Notes under the pieces: model-generated
Database searches by the model: none
Told to the model about the DNA's origin: nothing
The model's input: only the letters and a program-made list of their open reading frames with translations
Shown: one piece after another, positions 10,188-20,079 of the stretch
Layout of the letters: each line of letters opens with the position of its first letter
Numbering within the stretch: position 1 is the first letter of the stretch
Assembly (NCBI GenBank): GCA_012517545.1
Contig: JAAYUW010000066.1
Span: forward strand, 1-46,850
DNA: 46,850 nt
From: Exilispira sp.
GTDB lineage: Bacteria > Spirochaetota > JAAYUW01
Direction of reading: 5' to 3'
Program-made: the position numbers and the translations under genes

Positions 10188-10221
10188 AAAATATAAAAAA
10201 TAAAAGTGATCTGTCTTCAAA

Positions 10222-11133
10222 TCAAAGTTCTTTTTTAGTAGCAAAAACGCTTTCATAAGCCTGCTTATAAAGTTTATAACCAAGAAGTATAGCAGTGTTT
10301 TCCCGATATTCTCTCTCTGATCTTTGATCATCTATTGCTGAAAAATGTTTCCGATAAATATTGGAAAAAAGGGAAAAATCGATAAATTTAGAAGATATGA
10401 TTTCTTCGTTTTCCGCAACTCTAATAATAGTGGGAGAAACAGCCTGAAATGTTAATTGAAAATGTTTTTTTTCGTTTTTTTCGACTACAACAAGACAGAC
10501 TGATAATTTTGAAAGGGTCATGGATCCTCTAAGACCAACTTTTTCAAACTTTGAAAAAAATATTTTATTTTTAGGTATCAGTATAGTCTGAACTATTTCA
10601 TTTTCAGCGCAATCTATAAGTCTTCTTCCCTTTATAAAATCGCGGATTGAAATAATTCTTTCATTTTGCTTGCTTGCAACAACTAGCTTTGCATCTAAAG
10701 AGGAGAGTACGCAAACTCCATCAGCCGCAGGTGATGCATTGCATATATTGCCACCAAGAGTTCCAGAGTTCCTTATAGATGGGCTTCCTATAGTAAGTAT
10801 TGCATCTTTTAAAACTTCTGGCACAAGAGAGCTTTGAAGTATCTCAGAGTATGTGCAGCAGCTTCCTATCTGTAGATATTCTTTGTTTCCACTTATTTTA
10901 TGCAGTTGCTCAATATTTGATAGGTAAATTACAGGAAACTTAAGATCTACAGGCTGTGACTTTCCTTTGCGAAATTGAACCATAAGATCGGTTCCGCCAG
11001 CATACTTTGTGCAAGCATGTTTTTCTAAAATGTTGAGTGCTTCATCAACAGACAAAGGATAAAAAACTTCATGATTTTCCAGATTATTAAAATTTTCCTG
11101 CATTGAAACTCCAGAAAGATTTAATTCTATCAT
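10222..11133 (-). CDS. Xanthine dehydrogenase-type FAD-binding subunit
   Basis: FYPLSVDEALNILEKHACTKYAGGTDLMVQFRKG...IGSPSIRNSGTLGGNICNASPAADGVCVLSSLDAKLVV; FAD-binding molybdopterin dehydrogenase motifs. Confidence 0.9.
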   Translation of the reverse strand: MIELNLSGVSMQENFNNLENHEVFYPLSVDEALNILEKHACTKYAGGTDLMVQFRKGKSQPVDLKFPVIYLSNIEQLHKISGNKEYLQIGSCCTYSEILQSSLVPEVLKDAILTIGSPSIRNSGTLGGNICNASPAADGVCVLSSLDAKLVVASKQNERIISIRDFIKGRRLIDCAENEIVQTILIPKNKIFFSKFEKVGLRGSMTLSKLSVCLVVVEKNEKKHFQLTFQAVSPTIIRVAENEEIISSKFIDFSLFSNIYRKHFSAIDDQRSEREYRENTAILLGYKLYKQAYESVFATKKEL

Positions 11134-11192
11134 AAAAAAAATACAAAATTACTTCTTTTTTCCAGTGGCTAAACTAAATATAGAATCACTAT

Positions 11193-11810
11193 CTATTCAT
11201 TATCTGAGAAATAACAAATAAAAGCATCATACATAGCATCAACGATCTGAGTATAACCTGTGCACCTGCAAAGATTCCCTTCAATCGATTTTTTAAAGTA
11301 TTGTAAGAGAAGATTCTTGTAATCTGGTTTTAGTAAACTTTTAAAATCTTCTATTTTATTACCACAGTTTAAATTCAATAGATAGTCATCATTTTTATTG
11401 ATATTAAAATCATTGTTAAACTCAGTTCCTGGAGATATCATATTTTCTAAGTTTTCTAGCTTTTTGATTGAACAGTATGTGGCAAGAACCATACCAGGTG
11501 TGCAGAACCCGCACTGACTGGCTGAAAATAATGCAAATGAATCTTCAATGCAATCGTATAGCTCAGTGTTTCGTACCCCTTCAAGTGTAATAATCTGCTT
11601 ACCTGAGATTGAAAATGCTGCTGTAATGCAGCTAGCTGCAAGGTCTCCGTTTATAATTACACTGCAGGCTCCACACTCCCCCTCACCGCATCCTTCCTTG
11701 AGTGATTTGACATTAAGATCGTCCCGAAGTATGTCAAGTAACCTTTTAGATGGGTTCAGATCAAGCTTCACAGGAATCGAGTTCAATGTAAATTCTATTT
11801 TCATAAGCAT
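11193..11810 (-). CDS. Xanthine dehydrogenase-type [2Fe-2S] subunit with linker insertion
   Basis: DLNVKSLKEGCGEGECGACSVIINGDLAASCITAAF...SQCGFCTPGMVLATY...EGNLCRCTGYTQIVDAM; all cysteine motifs present. Confidence 0.92.
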   Translation of the reverse strand: MLMKIEFTLNSIPVKLDLNPSKRLLDILRDDLNVKSLKEGCGEGECGACSVIINGDLAASCITAAFSISGKQIITLEGVRNTELYDCIEDSFALFSASQCGFCTPGMVLATYCSIKKLENLENMISPGTEFNNDFNINKNDDYLLNLNCGNKIEDFKSLLKPDYKNLLLQYFKKSIEGNLCRCTGYTQIVDAMYDAFICYFSDNE

Positions 11811-12007
11811 AAACCTCAGAATCCTTTATCCGATATTACTGGTATTGTAAAATTGGCAATTTAAAACTCAATATTAGCACCATTAAATGTATCAGACCTA
11901 TGACCTTTACTTATGTCGCATGATGATTGAAAAGCAAATATATATATTATTACATTTCATCATGTTCTTCTTTTATGATATTTTTGATTCGTCTAAAAAC
12001 AAAATAC

Positions 12008-14434
12008 TTAACTTAATATCTCTCTTTGAATGACCTCAGGCGTAAGCGGTATTTGAAAGAATCTTTTGCTTACTGATGTCTCTATAGCTGATATTATCGA
12101 TGGTGGAGGAAGAACAAATGGAAGCTCACCGAGACATTTTGCACCAAAAGGTCCTCTATCGTACGGATTATCGAAAAATTTGATCTCAATAGGGGGTATA
12201 TCCATACTTGAGGGGATAGCATAGTCTGTAAAAGTTCTCTGCAAAATTTTGCCATCTTTTATCTCACATTTTTCAAGAAGACTCCAGCCAATACATTGAG
12301 CAAAACCGCCTATAACCTGACCTATGGCAGCGTTTTCATTCAATGCTTTGCCAATATCGAAGCAAGATGTTATTTTACTTATGCTGACCTGAAAGGTTAT
12401 AGGGTCAACTGAAAGCTCGGTTACACAAACACCCCAGGAGTATGCGGGATATGCGTCGCCTTGAGAGTTTTCCTCGTCCCATACTATATCTGGCGGACTT
12501 TTGTAGGTGAGTGTCAGTTCTGGCAAACTTTCAGAAATGATCTTCTGGCAGGCATCATATATAAGTCCGCCAACGATCATCGTGCTTCTACTTGCAACGG
12601 TTGGACCAGAATCTGGTACGAGATGTGTATCCCCTGAAATTATCTTTACCTGTTTTTTATCGATGTTAAGCACACGCGACGCAATTTGCTTAAATACTTC
12701 AAGTAATCCCTGTCCCATTTCAACAGTAGATACAAAAATTTCGCATATTGGAGTGTCTTCAAGGTTTTTGTTACTTTGTTTTGCCGCCAGATCAAACTTC
12801 ACCCTGATAGTTGCTTTAATATTTTCTTCTCCACGTCCCGTGAAACCACATCCGTGAAATACGGTACTTATCCCTATCCCTTTCAAAGGCTCTGGATGTT
12901 TTTCAAACTTATTAATCAAGGTTTCGAGTTTTTTATCTTTATTAGCAGTACTTATCCTGTAAATATCATTGAAGAATTCTTTGCTTTTACTTTTGTATTC
13001 ATTATATTTAGCAGTAAAATCTGTTTTCTCTTCAATCCAATCAAGCATTTGTGGAATAAGAACTTTTTGCCTCATTTTTCCACCTGTTGCTGATATATCT
13101 CCCTGTTGTAAAACATTTAGTTTTCGAATATCTATGGGGGATAAAAATAGATCATCTGCAATATGGTTTATCATCATCTCAAGTGCAAAAAAGCTCTGAG
13201 GTGCTCCAAAACCTCTAAATGCTCCTGAAACAACATTGTTTGTAGCCATAGCTCTGGCTCTTACACGAGCTGCCTGCGTTTTATATATGCCAGCAGCAGC
13301 TATTTCACTTCTTGCCAGTACAACTGGAGAGATACCACAGTATGCTCCTGCATCAAGTATTATATCGCTTTCAATGCTTTTAATCTTTCCATTCTTTCCC
13401 ATTTTTGTTCGTAAAAGGATGTATGAAGGATGCCTTTTTGTTGTTACTTCGATATCTTCTGTTCTTTCAAAGATTATTTTAGAAGGTTTTTTTGTAAGGT
13501 AAGTAACAAGTGCTGCAAATGACGCTACTATAGAGGGAAATTCCTCTTTTCCACCAAACGCACCACCAGTTGCAGCCTGTTGTATTCTTATTTTATCTTC
13601 TGGTAAATTTAAAAGTTCGGTAATAGCCTTCAAGACATAAAATGGGCACTGGATAGATCCTTTCAAAACGAGAACATCATCTTCATAAAAAGCTATGAAA
13701 CCTTGAGGTTCAAGGTATGCATGTTCCTGTCTATCTGTTACGAAAAATTCAGTAAATTTGTCTGATTTAAGAATATTATTGGTTTTTGAAACAAGTTTAT
13801 TTTCGTTCTCGTAAAAAAAGTGATTAATGTATTTTAAAATATTCAAACTTTTTGAGGGAAGAGCTTTTTTATCACCTGAAAGATAACCAAGTTGCTTGAA
13901 TAAGTTTTTGCCCATACTTTTATCAAAAGCTGGTGTTTTTGTTGATGAGGCAGAAGAGTAAATAGCTTCAATATTTTCATCAAATGAGTCAGCAACATTA
14001 TTGATGGGTTGCATGGGTTCGTACCTGACAATAACCTTTGAGGCAAGTTCATGACAGACAGGTAAAGAAGGTCCCGCTATTATAAGTATAGGTTCACCGA
14101 TAAAATTTACCATATCATCAGCTAAAAACTTCCAGTCGTCAAGAAAGTAATGCCATATATTGGAACCTGGAATATGGTTGTGATTAAATATAAAATAACC
14201 TCGAGGGATATGTGGAAGTTGTATAGATATAATTTTTCCTCTTTGAATCGTAGAACGAACTATCGATATGAAAAGAGTATCCTCTATCTCAATATCATCT
14301 GTATATTGGGCTTCGCCTCTAATCTTATCCCATATATCAAGTCGGATGTTATCGTAATTGATCTCAGAAGTTCTTGTTATCTGACAACTTTTATTCTCTC
14401 TGTTATTGGAAGAAAGATCATATTTTTGTTCCAT
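12008..14434 (-). CDS. Molybdenum hydroxylase large subunit (xanthine dehydrogenase-type)
   Basis: QEHAYLEPQGFIAFYEDDVLVLKGSIQCPF...GGAFGGKEEFPSIVASFAALVTYLTKKPSKIIFERTEDIEVTTKRHPSYI...GAFRGFGAPQSFFALE...GPFGAKCLGELPFVLPPPSIISAI. Confidence 0.9.
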   Translation of the reverse strand: MEQKYDLSSNNRENKSCQITRTSEINYDNIRLDIWDKIRGEAQYTDDIEIEDTLFISIVRSTIQRGKIISIQLPHIPRGYFIFNHNHIPGSNIWHYFLDDWKFLADDMVNFIGEPILIIAGPSLPVCHELASKVIVRYEPMQPINNVADSFDENIEAIYSSASSTKTPAFDKSMGKNLFKQLGYLSGDKKALPSKSLNILKYINHFFYENENKLVSKTNNILKSDKFTEFFVTDRQEHAYLEPQGFIAFYEDDVLVLKGSIQCPFYVLKAITELLNLPEDKIRIQQAATGGAFGGKEEFPSIVASFAALVTYLTKKPSKIIFERTEDIEVTTKRHPSYILLRTKMGKNGKIKSIESDIILDAGAYCGISPVVLARSEIAAAGIYKTQAARVRARAMATNNVVSGAFRGFGAPQSFFALEMMINHIADDLFLSPIDIRKLNVLQQGDISATGGKMRQKVLIPQMLDWIEEKTDFTAKYNEYKSKSKEFFNDIYRISTANKDKKLETLINKFEKHPEPLKGIGISTVFHGCGFTGRGEENIKATIRVKFDLAAKQSNKNLEDTPICEIFVSTVEMGQGLLEVFKQIASRVLNIDKKQVKIISGDTHLVPDSGPTVASRSTMIVGGLIYDACQKIISESLPELTLTYKSPPDIVWDEENSQGDAYPAYSWGVCVTELSVDPITFQVSISKITSCFDIGKALNENAAIGQVIGGFAQCIGWSLLEKCEIKDGKILQRTFTDYAIPSSMDIPPIEIKFFDNPYDRGPFGAKCLGELPFVLPPPSIISAIETSVSKRFFQIPLTPEVIQREILS

Positions 14435-14660
14435 CCATGTTCCTTTTGATATATCTTAAACATATATATATAAATCTTTATGTCATTAAAAATAGGATTG
14501 CCAGGTTAAATTTATTTGCTTAAAATTTTCTATCATATCAAATTTATATTTTAAGATGTGTAGCTTTTATAAAGTTTACTGATTTAATGATATAGATAGA
14601 AAAATTAAATAACACAGATGCATAAATCGTAAATAATTACTCATAAAATGTATCTATATT

Positions 14661-15596
14661 TCAAATAAAAAAGCCATCATTCAAAAAATCAGCTGCAAGA
14701 TTATAGTCAAACATCGTATCTATATCAAAAATAGTTCCAATATCGCAAGTTTCAAGTTCAAAAAAACTGCCCGTTTTTAGAACATCTCTTAGTATACTAA
14801 TATTATCAAGCTGTAAAAATTTGCAAGCAAATTTAGAACTTAAAATTACCGGATGCCCCTTTTTGCGAATTGCTGAAACATTTTCGATATTTAAATATTC
14901 TTTTTCATTTTTTGGATGTAAATAATTTTTTTTATCTTTTGAATTTGAAAAATTTTTTTTTGCGCTTGAATATTGGTCTAAATGTTTATTTGAATATTTA
15001 TTATAAAATTTATTATAAATGTATTGTGCGAGTTTGTTGTAATTATTATGTTTATTTATATGCTCATTTTTTTCAAAATTTTGAAGGTTAAAAGCTGGAA
15101 CACAGAAATCAACTTTACTTAATAAAAGGCTATCATATAGGCTTTCAATAGTTTGATTTTGTACAAAAGGCATATCTGATAAAGTAAAAAAGATAGGTGG
15201 TATTTGAAAATCTTTTTTTGTATCTTTTTCAAGGTTGTTGAAAATAAACTCAAGTCCCGTTTTTAGGCTTGAAAACATACCATTTTGAGGATTTTTATTC
15301 TCTATATTATAGGTTTTAGAGCACAGGTAGTTATAATATGAGTAGTTATCATATTTTTCATTTATATTTTTTTTAAAAATTTCATTGATGTTTGCGAAGT
15401 ACTTTCCGCTGACAATAACAAAAGTTACATCAAAGCATAAAAAAGGTTTCATGTTCCAGAGAAGAAGTGGTACATTATTTAATAGTAGTTCTTGCTTGCA
15501 TTTGCCAATCCTCTCAGAATTACCTGCTGCTAAAATTATGCAATAAATTCTTTCTTTTCTTCTTCTTTCAATAATTCTGAGCTCTTCTTTTTCCAT
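14661..15596 (-). CDS. MobA-like NTP transferase (MocA-type molybdenum cofactor cytidylyltransferase-like) with Asn/Lys/Tyr-rich insertion
   Basis: YCIILAAGNSERIGKCKQELLLNNVPLLLWNMKPF...FFTLSDMPFVQNQTIESL...GHPVILSSKFACKFLQL. Confidence 0.82.
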   Translation of the reverse strand: MEKEELRIIERRRKERIYCIILAAGNSERIGKCKQELLLNNVPLLLWNMKPFLCFDVTFVIVSGKYFANINEIFKKNINEKYDNYSYYNYLCSKTYNIENKNPQNGMFSSLKTGLEFIFNNLEKDTKKDFQIPPIFFTLSDMPFVQNQTIESLYDSLLLSKVDFCVPAFNLQNFEKNEHINKHNNYNKLAQYIYNKFYNKYSNKHLDQYSSAKKNFSNSKDKKNYLHPKNEKEYLNIENVSAIRKKGHPVILSSKFACKFLQLDNISILRDVLKTGSFFELETCDIGTIFDIDTMFDYNLAADFLNDGFFI

Positions 15597-15941
15597 ATAT
15601 CTCTTTTAGTTTAGTCCTTATTTTTAATGTTAGCTATTTTTTTTATTCTAATTTGTTAGTTATCTTTTTTCAATATTCTAAGTTCATATGGTTAATGAGT
15701 ATTTTTAAGATTAAAGTAATACCTGTATAGTAAAGTATATACATAATCGTTTATCTAGCAATTGTAATATTTATAAAAAAAGCAGATTTACTCATGTTTA
15801 TAAATAAGTTCTTCGCTTTTTCTTTGTATAAGTTATACGAACAAAGTGAACTTCTATCTTTATACTTTCTACTTTTTTAAACAATGAAGAGCGTATAAAA
15901 ATAAAAAAAGTAAAATACTGATTTACCAGATGAACCATATT

Positions 15942-17438
15942 CTATTTTTTTAGCTTCTCGTAATAATTCATTACTCTGTTGAAATCAGGTGGTAGAGACT
16001 CTGGCAAATTGATCTTTTTTTTTGCAGATTCTATATCTTTAAGTCCTGTTGCTGTTAAAAGTGCAACTATTTTCTTAAAAGGATCTAAACCATTTATAGC
16101 TTCTTTTTTATACCTTATTATTCCAGCTATGGTTGCAGCAGATGATGGTTCGGCAAATATCCCTGTCAAACTTGAAAGCAAAATTTGAGCATCGAGGATC
16201 TCATCATCCGAAACACTTATCATATCTCCACCACACTTTTTTAAAAAATCTATTGCTAAATATCCACATCTTGGTGAATTTACAGAGATGGAATCTGCTA
16301 ATGTTTTAGCTCTATAATCATCTCTAAAAATACCAGTTCTAAATGCACTTTCGATATAATTGCTATTGGAGGATTGAACACCTATAATTTTGGGAAATCT
16401 ATCTATAAAGCCACAATCTTTAAGGTCATTAAAGCCTTTTATTAAGCCACTTAATATAACTCCGTCTCCAACAGGGACAAATATATAATCTGGAGGCACA
16501 AAAGGGGTATATCCATTTTTAGATAAATCATTCTCCAGTCCTTTTCTTATTGCTCGAGGGAAAAGAAGCTCAAAAGCTGCAGATTTTTTTCCTTCTATGG
16601 TAAGTGGATTGTATCCTGTGTTCCTGCTTATAAAACCCAACTGCTGTGAAAACTGCATAGATAGATCAAATGCTTCATCATAAGATCCATCTATTAAAAA
16701 TAGATTTGCTCCATACTGCAAGATTTGAACAAGTTTGGCTATTGGTGCTTTTGCTGGAGCAAAAACAAAAAGATTCTGTTCCATATTTGCACAAACAGCA
16801 GAGATTGAAGAAGCTGCATTACCAGTTGAGGCAACTGATAGAGTATCTTCGTTAAATTTTTTAGCCAGGGAAGATACAAGGATAGATGCCCTATCCTTGT
16901 ATGACCCAGAAATATTGGTTCCTTCCCACTTCAAAAGAAGATCTTTTACTCCAAGGTGCTGACATAGTCTTTTTGAGAAAATCGCTGGAGTTTTGCCGAT
17001 AGGAAGGGAAGGAAAGAACTTGCTCTCAACCGGGAAAAAAGGTAAAACGGGAATAGAAATTGGTTTACTATTTACTTTTTTAGAATCGTTAAAATATTTA
17101 TCATTAATAGGCTTATCATTGATTAACTTATCATCTTTAGATTTATCAATTGTTAGGTCATCATTTATGAATTCATTTTCTAAAAAAAAATTTTCAAAGT
17201 CATCTAGATTATTTAAAATAAAATTTTTACAGGTTTTTATAAATTTTTCAGGCAATTTAACAAGCAAAGTCCCCTCAAGGGGGAGACCTTTTTTATTTTT
17301 TTTACTGCAATCATCACAAAGGTATCTTTTGCTGTCTATTGGGTACTCTTTCTTGCAGCTACTACATACATAGACAAAATCATCCTTTGGAATCTGTGCA
17401 AGACTTGCAAAAAAAATGTGCAAAATTTTCTTTTCCAT
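15942..17438 (-). CDS. Threonine synthase-like PLP enzyme with N-terminal zinc ribbon
   Basis: YVCSSCKKEYPIDSKRYLCDDC; GTNISGSYKDRASILVSSLAKKF (PLP Lys); STGNAASSISAVCANMEQNLFVFAPAKAPIAKLVQILQYGANLFLIDGSYDEAFDLS; VPVGDGVILSGLIKGF. Confidence 0.83.
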   Translation of the reverse strand: MEKKILHIFFASLAQIPKDDFVYVCSSCKKEYPIDSKRYLCDDCSKKNKKGLPLEGTLLVKLPEKFIKTCKNFILNNLDDFENFFLENEFINDDLTIDKSKDDKLINDKPINDKYFNDSKKVNSKPISIPVLPFFPVESKFFPSLPIGKTPAIFSKRLCQHLGVKDLLLKWEGTNISGSYKDRASILVSSLAKKFNEDTLSVASTGNAASSISAVCANMEQNLFVFAPAKAPIAKLVQILQYGANLFLIDGSYDEAFDLSMQFSQQLGFISRNTGYNPLTIEGKKSAAFELLFPRAIRKGLENDLSKNGYTPFVPPDYIFVPVGDGVILSGLIKGFNDLKDCGFIDRFPKIIGVQSSNSNYIESAFRTGIFRDDYRAKTLADSISVNSPRCGYLAIDFLKKCGGDMISVSDDEILDAQILLSSLTGIFAEPSSAATIAGIIRYKKEAINGLDPFKKIVALLTATGLKDIESAKKKINLPESLPPDFNRVMNYYEKLKK

Positions 17439-17505
17439 AAAAATTCCTGAAGTTTCGTTTCAAATATTATCTATAAAATTGAAAAACCATATTGTTTTAA
17501 TCGAT

Positions 17506-19647
17506 TTATTCGAGGTTAGTTTTAAGTTTTTCTTTAAAGATCGAGGATGTTAGTATAGAAAGAGGAAGATCAAAAATTAAAGGATCATCCTGATCAAATA
17601 TCCTATAAAAATCGGTTATTGGAGACAGCATATTGTAACTATTCTTAAATATATCATTTGTTTTAAGAGCTTTTTCAAAAAAATCCTTATGTTTATAAAG
17701 ATATTCTAAAAATAGAAGATAAATTTTATTTTCTCCTTGAAATTGCTCAATTATTTTAGAATTTTGATTCACAAATTGCTGGTTCTTAATAGTTTTTTTA
17801 GCATGATCACCATCAAAAGAAGCTTTATTAGAAAAATTTTGGTTTTTATCAATCTGAGAGACGATTTTATAAAAATTTGGTTTTAATTGTGGTTCAATAG
17901 TATTATTTTTACCGTTGAGATCCTCTTGAAAAGGAAAATTATGAAATTTTTTCTTACTGTCAAAGCCTTTATCTATATCCTGATGATCTATATTTTCAAT
18001 TTTGTTAATTTTTTTATAAAAAGTTAATAGGTACAAAAATGCATCTATAAAGAAATTTTCTTTCTTGCTTTTATATCTATCCGCAAAGGAATTATTTTTA
18101 TGATTTTCATTTTTATCCGTAAAATTTTCATATCTATCATAGAAAAGCTTGAATATTTCGATATTTTCCTTTGAAGTATCACAAAGGTTTATCTTTATCT
18201 CATCTTCTTTTTTTTTATCAGATTTGCTAATCGATGATTTATTTGTGATCGATGTATCATCAGGTGAAGTGCTGATAGATGATCCATTTATGGTCGCTGT
18301 GTTATCAGGTGATTTGATGATAGGTTCTCTATTTGTAGATAATGTTGCGCTTGATGAGTTTTTTAAGCTTGATGAGTTTTTTTCAGATGCTTCAACATTT
18401 GACTTTATAGCAAATCTGAACTCAAAAAAGTTATTATCCTCTGAATCATATAGGAAATAGAAGGTAGACTCCAGTGAATACAGAAATAATATCTTTGTTT
18501 TCTTTAATATATGAACATCAAGAGGGAAAAACAGATTTTTTTTATTAAAAATATCAATAATATCTTCTTTATTTAACAAAAAATCTTCAGGGCTTTTTTC
18601 TGGACCATCTAACATTACAGCTGATAAGTCGTCCGATTTGGTAATAGAACTTTTATTTAGTCTTTTACCACGAGTATATAAAAAAGGATCAATAAAAAAG
18701 TTCAGATGATTTGTTATAAAATAGTTCCATAAATTTGTATCAGGAAAAGTATCTTTTATCATCCATTTCAAAAAAAGATTATACCTTTTAGCGCTGCTTC
18801 CTTTCAAATCTTGAACAAGAAGATTTTTTAAAATTTTCATATCATTATTGTTGATTTTTAAGTTCAGATTTTTGTTTGAAAGCGCAATTATTCTCTTAAA
18901 AATATCATTTGAAAAGAGGATCATATAACTTATTAAAGGTTTTGTTGATAAAGTAAGATGCTTTGATGTTACGGTCTGGATGTTTTTGTATTTAGACACT
19001 TTAGCTGTAATTTCTAGATTATTTGCATTCTGAACTTTTGTATTGAGGTTACCATAGCTGTCTCCAATGGAAATTTTTTTTATTATAAAATGCAAAATTG
19101 AGTCATTTTCGCAGTAAAATTCATTTAATGCAGCGAGAAGCAAGAATAATATTTTTTTATTAACCCATCTATAATAAGGGAGTTTTGAAAAAATCTCAAT
19201 ATTTTCTTTATTTTGAGGATCAAAAAAATTAGGCTTACTACCGGTAATATCAAAAGGAGAAATAGTGGAAAAAAGATTTGATAAAAATGATATTATGAAT
19301 TTTCGAGAGCCAAAAGCAAAAAGGGAGGAAAAAAAAGCGGTAAATTCGACAACTTTAAAGCTGGATAGAATATCGTTATTTTTAAAGCTTTCATTTGATA
19401 TATAATTGGAGTTGATTTTTAAAAAGTCATAGTATGTACTGTTAGTTAAGTATTCATATGATTGATTGATTTTTGAATCAATAACATTGAAGTCAATACT
19501 ATCTAAGTTTTTTTGATTTTTGAACCAGCTGTTAGAGTTAAAAAGTAGCTTTTTTTGCAGGATCAGGGGAAAGATTATGGGATCTATATCAAAGCAAAAA
19601 TCATTTAAATATGAAATATTATTTAAGTATCTGTAAAGTATTTCCAT
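17506..19647 (-). CDS. Probable TIGR02757 (DUF2400)-family protein enlarged by low-complexity insertions
   Basis: Islands resembling TIGR02757: DPIIFPLILQ; KVVEFTAFFSSLFAFGSRKFIISFLSNLF; YYRWVNKKILFLLLAALNEFYCENDSILHFII; GSSAKRYNLFLKWMIKD...NLWNYFI...FFIDP; ITDFYRIFDQDDPLIFDLPLSIL; separated by N/K/S/D-rich stretches. Confidence 0.6.
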   Translation of the reverse strand: MEILYRYLNNISYLNDFCFDIDPIIFPLILQKKLLFNSNSWFKNQKNLDSIDFNVIDSKINQSYEYLTNSTYYDFLKINSNYISNESFKNNDILSSFKVVEFTAFFSSLFAFGSRKFIISFLSNLFSTISPFDITGSKPNFFDPQNKENIEIFSKLPYYRWVNKKILFLLLAALNEFYCENDSILHFIIKKISIGDSYGNLNTKVQNANNLEITAKVSKYKNIQTVTSKHLTLSTKPLISYMILFSNDIFKRIIALSNKNLNLKINNNDMKILKNLLVQDLKGSSAKRYNLFLKWMIKDTFPDTNLWNYFITNHLNFFIDPFLYTRGKRLNKSSITKSDDLSAVMLDGPEKSPEDFLLNKEDIIDIFNKKNLFFPLDVHILKKTKILFLYSLESTFYFLYDSEDNNFFEFRFAIKSNVEASEKNSSSLKNSSSATLSTNREPIIKSPDNTATINGSSISTSPDDTSITNKSSISKSDKKKEDEIKINLCDTSKENIEIFKLFYDRYENFTDKNENHKNNSFADRYKSKKENFFIDAFLYLLTFYKKINKIENIDHQDIDKGFDSKKKFHNFPFQEDLNGKNNTIEPQLKPNFYKIVSQIDKNQNFSNKASFDGDHAKKTIKNQQFVNQNSKIIEQFQGENKIYLLFLEYLYKHKDFFEKALKTNDIFKNSYNMLSPITDFYRIFDQDDPLIFDLPLSILTSSIFKEKLKTNLE
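18221..18355. repeat. Three imperfect 45-bp tandem units (15-aa repeats inside the 713-aa CDS)
   Basis: Units 18221-18265, 18266-18310, 18311-18355; protein STNREPIIKSPDNTA / TINGSSISTSPDDTS / ITNKSSISKSDKKKE (approximate phasing). Confidence 0.8.
18350..18385. repeat. Two 18-bp tandem units cttgatgagttttttaag
   Basis: Direct reading: cttgatgagttttttaag followed by cttgatgagttttttt... Confidence 0.85.
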
Positions 19648-20000
19648 AATATTAATTTAAAATTATTTTATCTTTGCATTTATAACCAGTTTAACATTTT
19701 GTAGTTTTTTGCAATTATTTAAATGAAATCTGGATAAAATTCCCTTTGAGTAATGTTAAATAAATTTTAATATCATAAATTAAGAATTTAATTCATAAAT
19801 TTAATTACTATATTTAAAAAGTGCATATTTTTGTGAAAAAATACAAATTTATTTTAAAACAAATACAAAGATAAAAGAGTTGCCTGCATTGATTTAAAAC
19901 TGGAATTTAAGTAATACTCACTCTTCTAAAAAAATTTGATAATCATTGCTAAGATTCAATTTAGAGGCATTTTTCACCTTATTTAAATTCAGAAAAAAAA

Positions 20001-20051
20001 TAATGAAATTTTACAAAAAAGTATTGACAAAATTTCATTACTAATTATAAA
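20001..20051 (+). promoter_or_regulatory. Sigma70-type promoter overlapped by a 12-bp perfect inverted repeat
   Basis: -35 TTGACA 20024-20029, 16-nt spacer, -10-like TATAAA 20046-20051; TAATGAAATTTT (20001-20012) and AAAATTTCATTA (20029-20040). Confidence 0.75.
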
Positions 20052-20079
20052 TTAGACATCTAGACTAGGAGGAACTATA

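Noticed and set aside
15826-15838. Palindrome GTATAAGTTATAC
   Set aside because: Short AT-rich palindrome with no second copy seen; expected by chance in this composition.
18149-18460. Plus-strand 103-aa ORF with repeated Asp/Leu/Val pattern
   Set aside because: Antisense shadow of the repetitive part of the 713-aa CDS.
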